From contig NZ_JASISY010000004.1 of the NCBI RefSeq assembly GCF_030063365.1, positions 124,001 to 188,000 on the forward strand: a stretch of DNA of 64,000 nucleotides, read 5' to 3'. Below are positions 9,470 through 16,400 of this stretch, in pieces. A program made the position numbers and the translations under genes. The stretch comes from Cryobacterium sp. PH29-G1 (GTDB lineage: Bacteria > Actinomycetota > Actinomycetes > Actinomycetales > Microbacteriaceae). How positions within the stretch are numbered: position 1 is the stretch's first letter; the number at the start of each line of letters is the position of its first letter. The notes under the pieces were generated by a model, which worked only from the letters and a program-made list of their open reading frames with translations, had not been told where the DNA came from and searched no databases.

Positions 9470-10377
9470 ACGACTTCCGCCTGCCCCTCGGTACCTGGGC
9501 GGAGGGCTTCGTTGACTGGATCACGAACACCTTCGGCTTTTTCTTCGACATCCTGCGCACCGTATTCAAGGGCGCCTTCGAGGGCGTTGACTTTCTACTC
9601 GTCTCGCCGCCCTTCTGGGTGATCATGATCCTCGCCGCAGCGCTGGCCTACGGGACCCGGGGGTGGAAATTCGCCGTCGGTACCGTTGTCGGGTTGACCC
9701 TGATCCTCGGCGTCAACCAGTGGGAAAACGCGATGGACACGCTCGCCCTGGTGCTGGTCGCCAGCGTTATCGCCATTGCGATCAGCGTTCCGCTGGGAAT
9801 CTTGGCGGCCAAATCATCGACCGCGTCGACCATCATTCGGCCGATCCTCGACTTCATGCAGACCATGCCGGCCTTCGTCTACCTGATTCCGGCGCTCATC
9901 CTGTTTAGGATCGGCGTTGTTCCCGGAATCGTCGCGACGATCATCTTCGCGATGGCACCGGGTGTGCGCCTGACCGAGCTGGGAATCCGCGGCGTTGACA
10001 AGGAAGTAGTTGAAGCCGGGCAAGCGTTCGGAGCGTCCCCGTGGCGTATCCTGCGTCAGATCCAGCTTCCGTTGGCGACCCCGACCATCATGGCGGGAAT
10101 CAACCAGGTCATTATGCTCTCGCTTTCGATGGTCGTCATCGCCGGCATGGTCGGAGCCGGCGGGCTCGGCGCGGAGGTTGTCGGCAGCCTGAACCGCATC
10201 GATGTCGGGCTCGGTTTCGAGGCCGGGCTCTCCGTGGTGATCCTCGCGATCTTCCTCGACCGCATTACGGCGTCGCTGGGCGATACGCAATCCACCGGCA
10301 TGTTCGGCACCCTTCGCCTGGCTATGCGTAACCGCAAGTCGGCGACCGCCGCGCCGGCCCAGCCCGCCCGGGTCTAA
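9466..10377 (+). CDS. proW: Glycine betaine/proline ABC importer, permease subunit
   Basis: The 303-aa multi-span membrane protein starts at GTG in a 4-bp overlap with proV. The BPD-transporter EAA-type loop appears as VVEAGQAFGASPWRILRQIQLPLATPTI, the site that docks on ProV. The segment LDFMQTMPAFVYLIPALILFRIGVVPGIVATIIFAMAPGVR is typical of ProW/OpuAB; its parts are read at about residues 125-165. It forms the transmembrane channel for betaine uptake and is followed after 116 nt by the binding-protein gene. Confidence 0.93.
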   Translation: MNDFRLPLGTWAEGFVDWITNTFGFFFDILRTVFKGAFEGVDFLLVSPPFWVIMILAAALAYGTRGWKFAVGTVVGLTLILGVNQWENAMDTLALVLVASVIAIAISVPLGILAAKSSTASTIIRPILDFMQTMPAFVYLIPALILFRIGVVPGIVATIIFAMAPGVRLTELGIRGVDKEVVEAGQAFGASPWRILRQIQLPLATPTIMAGINQVIMLSLSMVVIAGMVGAGGLGAEVVGSLNRIDVGLGFEAGLSVVILAIFLDRITASLGDTQSTGMFGTLRLAMRNRKSATAAPAQPARV

Positions 10378-10394
10378 CCGGCATTCCCAGACTT

Positions 10395-10438
10395 ACGGAT
10401 GTATTCGCATCCGTTCCACCTGTACGGCTTTTGCCGTA
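10395..10438 (+). promoter_or_regulatory. Two small hairpins in the proW-proX gap
   Basis: ACGGATG/CATCCGT (10395-10401 with 10408-10414) and TACGGC/GCCGTA (10423-10428 with 10433-10438, TTTT loop) are perfect short inverted repeats. Such hairpins can stabilise the 3' end of proVW mRNA or partly terminate it so that proX is made in excess. No function is shown by the sequence itself. Confidence 0.45.
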
Positions 10439-10493
10439 TGCACCACGAGTCAACCCCCAGTCACCCACAGCAGGTGGCACGAAAGGAAGACAT

Positions 10494-11390
10494 ATGAAAA
10501 CCCGTTCGAAATCCATCTTCGCCCTCGGAGCCGTTGGCGTTCTGGCCCTCAGCGGCTGCGCCGGCTCCGCCGACGCCGAAACCGTCGGCAACGGCAACGA
10601 CGACCAGAAAGACATCAGCATCGCAGTCTTCAACGGCTGGGACGAGGGCGTCGCGTCCTCCGAGCTGTGGAAAGCCATTCTCGACGAGAAGGGCTACAAC
10701 GCCGAGCTGGAATATGCGGATGTCGCCCCCGTGTTCTCGGGGCTCTCCACCGGAGACTACGACTTCACCCTCGACGTCTGGGCGCCCGACACCCACGCGA
10801 CGTACATCGACAAGTACAAGGACGGCATCACCGACCTCGGCGCGTGGAACGATGAAGCTTCGCTCACGATCGCTGTGAACGAAGATGCCCCCATCGATTC
10901 CCTGACCGAGCTGGCCGCGAACGCGGACCTGTTCAACAACCGCATCGTGGGCATCGAGCCCGGCGCCGGCCTGACCAAGGCCGTGACCGAGAAGGTCATC
11001 CCGACCTACGGCCTGGAGGGCATGGAATTCCTGACCTCGTCGACGGCAGCCATGCTTACCGAGTTGACCGCCGCAACGGATAACGGCGAGAACATCGTCG
11101 TCACCCTGTGGCAGCCGCACTGGGTTTACAGCGCCCTCCCCCTCAAGAACCTTGAGGACCCTGAGGGTGCACTCGGCGACGCTGAGGGCCTCCACGCCTA
11201 CGGCAAGTCCGAATTCAAGACTGACTTCCCGCAGGCCGCCGAATGGCTCGGTAACTACAAGATGGACCTGGACCAGCTCGGCTCGCTCGAGAACGCCATG
11301 TTCGTCGAGTATGACGGAGACGACTTCGGACCGATCGTCGCGAAGTGGATCGAAGACAACCAGGAATACGTGGACAGCCTCACCAGCTAG
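10494..11390 (+). CDS. proX: Glycine betaine-type substrate-binding lipoprotein, copy 1
   Basis: The 298-aa protein begins MKTRSKSIFALGAVGVLALS and has a lipobox LSGC, so it should be lipid-anchored outside the membrane. The mature part is an OpuAC-type betaine-binding fold: IAVFNGWDEGVASSELWKAI, the aromatic-rich DVWAPDTHATYIDKY and VVTLWQPHWVYSALPLKNL supply candidate aromatic-cage residues. GAAAGGAAG lies 4 nt before ATG 10494; an in-frame GTG or ATG further upstream lacks a ribosome site. It completes the proVWX set. A second, very similar gene follows. Confidence 0.92.
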   Translation: MKTRSKSIFALGAVGVLALSGCAGSADAETVGNGNDDQKDISIAVFNGWDEGVASSELWKAILDEKGYNAELEYADVAPVFSGLSTGDYDFTLDVWAPDTHATYIDKYKDGITDLGAWNDEASLTIAVNEDAPIDSLTELAANADLFNNRIVGIEPGAGLTKAVTEKVIPTYGLEGMEFLTSSTAAMLTELTAATDNGENIVVTLWQPHWVYSALPLKNLEDPEGALGDAEGLHAYGKSEFKTDFPQAAEWLGNYKMDLDQLGSLENAMFVEYDGDDFGPIVAKWIEDNQEYVDSLTS

Positions 11391-11404
11391 TCACGCTCCG
11401 TAGG

Positions 11405-11435
11405 GAAGGCCTGTGTCAGTTTGGCACAGGCCTTC
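11405..11435 (+). terminator. Hairpin between the two proX copies
   Basis: GAAGGCCTGTG (11405-11415) pairs perfectly with CACAGGCCTTC (11425-11435) across a 9-nt loop, 15 nt after the first proX. No long T-run follows, so termination may be partial. Confidence 0.6.
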
Positions 11436-11491
11436 TGTACGTCCCGGCACCGCTGCATCGGGCGCGGTGTCGGGTGAGGTGCAACATGTGC

Positions 11492-11511
11492 TGCCACGTC
11501 GACACGTGGCA
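11492..11511. promoter_or_regulatory. Palindrome just upstream of second proX
   Basis: TGCCACGT-CGAC-ACGTGGCA is an 8+8 bp perfect inverted repeat ending 14 nt before the start codon, next to the ribosome-binding sequence GAGGGGAAA. It could be an operator or an RNA hairpin controlling the second binding protein. Confidence 0.45.
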
Positions 11512-11525
11512 CGAGGGGAAATCTT

Positions 11526-12422
11526 ATGAAGAATCGTTCTAAATCAATATTCGCGTTGGGAGCGGTCGGAGTTTTGGCCCTCACCGGCTGCGCCGCCTCC
11601 GGCGAGACCGAGACCGTCGGCAATGGCAACGACGACCAGAAGGACATGTCGATCGCCGTGTTCAACGGCTGGGATGAAGGCGTTGCCGCCTCCGAACTGT
11701 GGAAGGCCATTCTCGATGAGAAGGGCTACAACGTCGAGCTTGAGTACGCTGACGTCGCCCCGGTGTATTCCGGCCTGTCGACCGGTGACTACGACCTGAG
11801 CCTGGACGTGTGGCTGCCGGTCACCCACGCGAGCTATATCGAGCAATACGGCGATGACATGATCGACCTCGGCACCTGGAACGAGGAATCCCGCAACGCC
11901 ATTGCCGTGAATGCGGATGCCCCGATCGACTCGCTGGAGGAGCTTGCGGCCAACGCCGACCTGTTCGGCAACCGCATCGTGGGCATTGAGCCCGGTGCCG
12001 GTCTCACCAAGGCAACGACCGAGAACGTGATTCCGGGATATGGCCTGGAAGACATGGAATACCTGACCTCGTCGACGGCGGCCATGCTCGTTGAGCTGCA
12101 GACGGCCACCGACAACGGCGAGAACATCGTTGTGACGTTGTGGGAGCCGCACTGGGCCTACGGCGTGTTCCCGCTCAAAAACCTTGAGGACCCGCAGGGC
12201 GCTCTCGGCGGCGTGGAGAGCATTCACTCGTATGCCAAGAGTGATTTCAAGACCGACTTTCCGACGGCAGCCGGTTGGATCGAGAGTTTCGACATGGACC
12301 TCGACACGCTGTACTCGCTCGAGAATGCCATGTTCGTCGACTATGACGGCCAGGACTACGGACCGATCGTCGCCCAGTGGATCGAAGACAACCAGGAGTA
12401 CGTGGACGGCCTCACCAGCTAG
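11526..12422 (+). CDS. Glycine betaine-type substrate-binding lipoprotein, copy 2
   Basis: The 298-aa protein has the same length as copy 1, the same signal peptide (MKNRSKSIFALGAVGVLALT, lipobox LTGC) and near-identical sequence through most of the mature part (for example DISIAVFNGWDEGV against DMSIAVFNGWDEGV). Differences cluster around the ligand region: DVWAPDTHATYIDKYKDG becomes DVWLPVTHASYIEQYGDD, and WQPHWVYSALP becomes WEPHWAYGVFP. It is a tandem duplication that probably shares the ProVW membrane complex but may bind another quaternary amine. Whether it is a proX or a choline/carnitine-type receptor is not decidable. Confidence 0.9.
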   Translation: MKNRSKSIFALGAVGVLALTGCAASGETETVGNGNDDQKDMSIAVFNGWDEGVAASELWKAILDEKGYNVELEYADVAPVYSGLSTGDYDLSLDVWLPVTHASYIEQYGDDMIDLGTWNEESRNAIAVNADAPIDSLEELAANADLFGNRIVGIEPGAGLTKATTENVIPGYGLEDMEYLTSSTAAMLVELQTATDNGENIVVTLWEPHWAYGVFPLKNLEDPQGALGGVESIHSYAKSDFKTDFPTAAGWIESFDMDLDTLYSLENAMFVDYDGQDYGPIVAQWIEDNQEYVDGLTS

Positions 12423-12444
12423 TCACGTCGTGTGCGTACAGAAT

Positions 12445-12468
12445 GGCCCGCGTCCTTGGACGCGGGCC
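12445..12468. terminator. Bidirectional terminator after the proX pair
   Basis: GGCCCGCGTCC-TT-GGACGCGGGCC is an 11-bp perfect stem followed by GTTCGTTT, between the convergent proX copy 2 and DUF1801 gene. Confidence 0.8.
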
Positions 12469-12490
12469 GTTCGTTTAACGTCTAGTCAAG

Positions 12491-12955
12491 CTAGGCGGCT
12501 TCGAGCTCGCGCACCTGCTGCAGCCAGCCGTCGAACAGTGCGTCGTCGAAGTCGTCAACACCGCGCAGCTTGTACTCGCTCATTTCGGCCGAGCCGCTCG
12601 CGTTGAGCTTGCCCGAGTCATCGGTGATGGCTTGACCGCGCCAGAACAACACGGTGACAAAGGTGGGGTACGCCTTGAAACCGGCGACCGGCAGCTCGTC
12701 GTCAAGCCAGACCGGATGCCCGTGCCACAGTTCCGTCGACGTCTCCGGCAGACCCAGATCAAACTTCTCGCGAAGCAGACCGACGACGCTCGCGAGCGGC
12801 TCGGTGGGAGTGGCCACGTATTCGTCGATGTTCGTCGGCTTCGCGGTGGCCGCAACAGTGGCGACGGTGGGGGCGGCGACGTGGAATTCCGTGGGGGAAG
12901 CAGCGGGGGTAGACGTGGGAGCGACTGTGGATGTCAGGGGAATAGCCTCTTTCAA
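12491..12955 (-). CDS. DUF1801 domain protein
   Basis: The 154-aa frame ends in a DUF1801-like domain (about residues 40-150: KPTNIDEYVATPTEP, ELWHGHPVWL, GFKAYPTFVTVLFWRGQAI, and a C-terminal GWLQQVRELEAA). DUF1801 proteins include YdhG/YdeI-type frataxin-like folds; function in actinobacteria is unknown. The first start after the upstream in-frame stop is TTG at 12955, which gives a 40-residue Ala/Thr/Pro/Val-rich leader not expected for the family, so the start is uncertain. It shares a bidirectional terminator with the upstream convergent gene. Confidence 0.7.
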   Translation of the reverse strand: MKEAIPLTSTVAPTSTPAASPTEFHVAAPTVATVAATAKPTNIDEYVATPTEPLASVVGLLREKFDLGLPETSTELWHGHPVWLDDELPVAGFKAYPTFVTVLFWRGQAITDDSGKLNASGSAEMSEYKLRGVDDFDDALFDGWLQQVRELEAA

Positions 12956-13070
12956 GTAGGGAGTTCAGACCCGACACGGTGCCGGGCAGGTTGTGCCTTC
13001 CCTTCACACTCTCACGGATTTTTCCTGCGCGGCTGGGCGTCCATTCAGGAACGTGCTGTGGCCTGCGTGC

Positions 13071-13111
13071 AAAAAGGCGCCGCCGTCGACCCGAAAGTCG
13101 ACAGCGGCGCC
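13071..13111 (-). terminator. Rho-independent terminator of the FKBP lipoprotein gene
   Basis: On the minus strand a 15-bp stem (one G-U pair; arms 13076-13090 and 13097-13111) is followed by TTTTT, 14 nt after the stop codon. Confidence 0.85.
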
Positions 13112-13124
13112 CGTGCTGCGGAGA

Positions 13125-14123
13125 TTATGCGGCGGGTGTCGTACCCACGATGTCGACGACGAACACGAGGGTGTCCGTGCCGGTGATGCCGGCCGAATCA
13201 TTGCCGGCTTCGCCGTAGCCTTCGGCCGGCGGCAAAACAGCGAGCACCTGGGAGCCGACGGTTTGGCCGACGAGCGCCGCGCCGAATCCGGGAACAACCT
13301 GGCTGGTGACGAAGGTGACCGGTCCCACGGTGGTCCAGGACGAGTCGAAGGTTTCGCCGGTACCCCAGATCACTCCGGTGTATTCGACCGAAACAGTGTC
13401 GCCGTCGGCGACCACGGCCCCGTCGCCCAATTTCAGGGTGGAGATCTGCAAGTCGGTCGGCGGGTCGGTCTTGGGGATGGTGATGGTCGGAGCGCCGTCG
13501 TCGGCGAGTTTCACGGTGGGCATACCGTCTATGACCGGCTGGTCCTCGCCGTCGGCACGGTCGGCGAGCTTGGTGACGGAGATGACGTCGATGACGAACA
13601 CCACCGAGTCGCCCGCAGCGATTCCGATATCGGATGCGCCGGTGTCGCCGAAAGCATCGTCGGTCGTGCTGACGGCGACGATGCGATCGCCTTCAACGGA
13701 GCAATTGACGGCGCGCACCAGGCCGGCGAGGAAGGTTTCGCCGACCGTGATTGTTTCGCTGGTGCCGTCGGTCGGGTAGGTCGTTTCCTGCACGACGGCG
13801 CCGGTGGTTCCGTTGTAGACCGAGAGCGACGCCTCAACGAGAGCTCCGCCGCTCGCTTCAGTCTTGCCGGAACCCTCGATAGCCACGGTGCGCTGGGTCG
13901 ACGACGGCTCGAGCGGCTCGGCAAAGTCAACGGTGGGCACTGCCCCGAAATCGCCGCTCACCTTGACGGCGTCCGACACATCGCCGGGTGCGGTGCACTC
14001 GGCGTAGGCGGCGTCGGTCGCTGCCGCATCCGTTGCTGTGGGGGTGGGTGTATCGCTGCTGCCACAGGCGGTCAGCGCGAGCGTCAAGCCCACAATGGTC
14101 AAGAGCGCGGGGATTTTCGACAC
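13125..14123 (-). CDS. FKBP-type peptidyl-prolyl isomerase lipoprotein
   Basis: The 332-aa protein starts at GTG 14123 (AAAGAGG ribosome site) with a signal peptide and lipobox LTAC near residue 20, so it is probably an exported lipoprotein. The C-terminal 110 residues are a clear FKBP domain (GDTVSVEYTGVIWGTGETFDSSW, VVPGFGAALVGQTVGSQVLAVLPPAEGYG, TLVFVVDIV). The region at about residues 45-200 resembles a second, degenerate FKBP repeat (SETITVGETFLAGLVRAVNC, DSVVFVIDVISV). It would speed prolyl isomerisation in exported proteins. It stands alone with its own terminator. Confidence 0.9.
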   Translation of the reverse strand: MSKIPALLTIVGLTLALTACGSSDTPTPTATDAAATDAAYAECTAPGDVSDAVKVSGDFGAVPTVDFAEPLEPSSTQRTVAIEGSGKTEASGGALVEASLSVYNGTTGAVVQETTYPTDGTSETITVGETFLAGLVRAVNCSVEGDRIVAVSTTDDAFGDTGASDIGIAAGDSVVFVIDVISVTKLADRADGEDQPVIDGMPTVKLADDGAPTITIPKTDPPTDLQISTLKLGDGAVVADGDTVSVEYTGVIWGTGETFDSSWTTVGPVTFVTSQVVPGFGAALVGQTVGSQVLAVLPPAEGYGEAGNDSAGITGTDTLVFVVDIVGTTPAA

Positions 14124-14289
14124 GAAGCCTCTTTCGAGAATGTACCTGACATGCAGGCAATGATCTGGGGATGTCTGCTGGCGCGAACGGCCAGTCACCT
14201 ACTCTGCCACGGGTCGGCTATGAACCGGCTGAATGAGCGGATGGCGCGGCGCGAATAATGGGGAATTCTCGGTGTGCGCGCGGTGCGAA

Positions 14290-14883
14290 TCAGTCGTCGA
14301 GACCGCGCGCGACGAGGGCCTCGCCGAGGGCATCCGCTGCGTAGAGCGAACGCACGACCACCGGAACGGCGATGGACATGAGCGAGCCCCGCGTGCCACG
14401 CGCTGTGCGAGCTTCCATGACCTCGCGCACAATGTCGGCGACCAACGGAATGCAGCGAATGGTGAGGGCCACGAGCAGCCCCACCCGGTCGGCGTCGATG
14501 AATCGGCGGAACGGACGCAGCAGGGTCTGGAATGCAAGGAGCACCGCGGTGACCGTTGTCGTCATCGTGAACAGGGCCGCCAGGGCCACCGCTACGAGCA
14601 GCCGGCCGGCCATGAGAGCGGCGACCAACCAGCCGGACAGGAATCCTTGGATGGGTAGCGCCACCACCAGGATGAGCAGGATGGGGGCGATCTGAGCCGT
14701 GGCAGCCCGCAGCGGAACCCGCGCGACGACAAACAACAGCACGACACCGGCTGCGGCGCCCCCCACGACACGCAGGTCGGGTGACAGGCCGATCACCACA
14801 ATGCAGAGGGAAAGCAGCACCAACTTGAGCAGGGTGGGTGCTCGATGCACGAACGAGGTGCCCGGGCTGTACAGCCCGATCAT
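14290..14883 (-). CDS. bioN: Biotin ECF transporter, transmembrane T component
   Basis: The 197-aa protein begins MIGLYSPGTSFVHRAPTLLK and carries the CbiQ/EcfT core: several TM helices and the coupling segments VREVMEARTARGTRGS and ADALGEALVARGLDD, whose A-R-G boxes dock on the ATPase. It follows bioM and bioY on the same strand, identifying it as BioN. A start 38 codons upstream would overlap bioM by 74 bp and include a repeated SDRSH peptide, so ATG 14883 is preferred. It couples ATP hydrolysis by BioM to biotin uptake by BioY. Confidence 0.9.
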   Translation of the reverse strand: MIGLYSPGTSFVHRAPTLLKLVLLSLCIVVIGLSPDLRVVGGAAAGVVLLFVVARVPLRAATAQIAPILLILVVALPIQGFLSGWLVAALMAGRLLVAVALAALFTMTTTVTAVLLAFQTLLRPFRRFIDADRVGLLVALTIRCIPLVADIVREVMEARTARGTRGSLMSIAVPVVVRSLYAADALGEALVARGLDD

Positions 14884-14885
14884 GG

Positions 14886-14930
14886 GCGACCTGTCACTGT
14901 GCGACCTGTCACTGTGCGACCGGTCACTGC
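14886..14930. repeat. 15-bp tandem repeat, three units, at the bioM-bioN junction
   Basis: The unit GCGACCTGTCACTGT occurs at 14886-14900 and 14901-14915, and with two changes at 14916-14930. The third unit overlaps the bioM stop codon, so the 3' end of bioM appears copied twice into the bioM-bioN spacer. Confidence 0.8.
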
Positions 14931-15604
14931 ACGAGGTCGCGGTAGGTGGCCAGGGCCTGCGCGGGCGCGCCGTCGGCGGCGACTTCACCCGCTTCAATGA
15001 CGATCACGCGGTCGAAGTCCTCGACCAGGTGCAAATGATGCGTGACGACAATGACCTGTTGGGGGAGCGTGTGCAGCAACTCACCGATGCGCCGGGCATT
15101 GCGGGCATCGAGCAGGGTGGTTGGTTCGTCGGCGACGATGGTGGCCGGCTCCGCCACGAGCACGGCGGCCAGGGCGAGCAGCTGCTTCTGCCCACCCGAG
15201 AGGCGGTGCGCCGGGTGATCGGCGTGCGCCGCCAGCCCGAATTGTTCCAGCGCGGCCGCGGTGCGCTCGGCAATCTCCGCGGGGGAGAGGCCGCGGCGGC
15301 GCAGTGTGAACGCCACGTCTTCCTGCACGGTGGGCATCACAATTTGGTTGTCCGGATTGGTGAAAATGAATCCCACCCGGCGGCGCACCTCGCGGGCCCG
15401 ACGGGCCACGTTCAGCCCGTCGACGGTTACCGTGCCGCTCGTGGGTGTGACGAGCCCATTGATCATGCGCACGAGTGTCGACTTGCCAGAGCCGTTCGCA
15501 CCGATGATTCCGATGCGGTGCTCGGTGAGGGTCAGATTCACGTCCCGCAGTACCGTGCGGTCACCGAAGGACTGCGACACGGCTTCGAAGTGGATGGTGC
15601 TCAC
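14924..15604 (-). CDS. bioM: Biotin ECF transporter, ATP-binding A component
   Basis: The 226-aa ABC ATPase has Walker A GIIGANGSGKSTLV, the ECF-type Q-loop GFIFTNPDNQIVMPTV, signature LSGGQKQLLALAAVL, Walker B TIVADEPTTLLD and H-loop VIVVTHHLH. The F-x-N-P-D-N-Q-I motif is characteristic of ECF-transporter ATPases. It uses a GTG start and lies between bioY (upstream) and bioN (downstream), so it energises the dedicated biotin transporter. Confidence 0.92.
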   Translation of the reverse strand: MSTIHFEAVSQSFGDRTVLRDVNLTLTEHRIGIIGANGSGKSTLVRMINGLVTPTSGTVTVDGLNVARRAREVRRRVGFIFTNPDNQIVMPTVQEDVAFTLRRRGLSPAEIAERTAAALEQFGLAAHADHPAHRLSGGQKQLLALAAVLVAEPATIVADEPTTLLDARNARRIGELLHTLPQQVIVVTHHLHLVEDFDRVIVIEAGEVAADGAPAQALATYRDLVQ

Positions 15605-15623
15605 GCGACGTTTTCCCGCCTGT

Positions 15624-16232
15624 CTAATTTCTGGCCGTGCGACGTTGCGGCGGCGTGATCAGGCCAGGGTAGGCCCGGTGCACCTGACTGGCGACCAGCA
15701 CGGTCACAACGACCTTGATCAGGTCTCCGGGCAGAAACGCAACGTTCAGGCCGAGCGCCGTCCACAGCGGCAAAGCAAGGTTCATGGCCATGACGGGGAT
15801 GCCGATGAGGTACACGGCGACGATGCCGCCGAGGATCGTGGCACCGAGGGCAGGCAGAAATGAGTATTTCGGCATCAGTCGAGCCGTGAGATATCCGGTG
15901 ACGAACGCACCGAACAGGTAACCGTAGAGATACCCGGCCGCCGGGCTGACGGTGAACACACCGATGCCGCCGCGCCCACCGGCCAGCAGGGGGAGCCCCA
16001 GCAGGGTCAATACGAGAAACAGCAGCACGGCGAGGCTGCCCTTGCGCGGGCCGAGTACGGCCCCGGCAAGCATCACACCGAGGCTCTGCATGGTGATGGG
16101 TACCGGACCGATATTAAGCGGTCCGGGTAGGCCGAGCGCTGCGATGAGGGCAGCGAAGATGGCGATTTGGGCCAGATCGCGGGCGGGCAGGATGCGCCGC
16201 GTCGGGGCGGTGGCGCGAACGGGATCGGTCAT
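15624..16232 (-). CDS. bioY: Biotin ECF transporter substrate-binding S component
   Basis: The 202-aa polytopic protein matches BioY: ARDLAQIAIFAALIAALGL, the loop PVPITMQSLGVMLAGAVLG, GGRGGIGVFTVSPAAGYLYGYLFGAFVTGYL and the C-terminal FLPGDLIKVVVTVLVA. It captures biotin in the membrane and is the first gene of the bioY-bioM-bioN operon, which implies the organism imports biotin. The 98-nt space to the upstream GH15 gene shows no obvious biotin-regulator palindrome. Confidence 0.93.
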   Translation of the reverse strand: MTDPVRATAPTRRILPARDLAQIAIFAALIAALGLPGPLNIGPVPITMQSLGVMLAGAVLGPRKGSLAVLLFLVLTLLGLPLLAGGRGGIGVFTVSPAAGYLYGYLFGAFVTGYLTARLMPKYSFLPALGATILGGIVAVYLIGIPVMAMNLALPLWTALGLNVAFLPGDLIKVVVTVLVASQVHRAYPGLITPPQRRTARN

Positions 16233-16330
16233 GGTTTCAAATCTAGAATTCGGGGCGTACCGGCCGCTGAAGAATACCTACAACGAATGGGCACGAACTG
16301 TAGAGGATCGCGTTTTGCGGCGGTCTTGCG

Positions 16331-16400
16331 CTAGCCGTCGGTCGAGCTGGTCGACACCAGATTGGGCACGGTGGTCTCGACCGGCTCGACCACCGGCTCC
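16331..16400. repeat. REP-like repeat read as the C-terminus of the GH15 protein
   Basis: The 3' end of the GH15 gene contains a near-palindrome (GGTGGTCTCGA, 16370-16380; TCGACCACC, 16386-16394) and a related GGTCGAGCTGGTCGAC string at 16340-16355. It is translated as VEPVVEPVETT. From memory, similar tails recur on unrelated actinobacterial proteins. Confidence 0.5.

Noticed and set aside
16233-16330. Biotin-responsive operator or riboswitch upstream of bioY
   Set aside because: I saw no clear palindrome or known regulator box in this gap.
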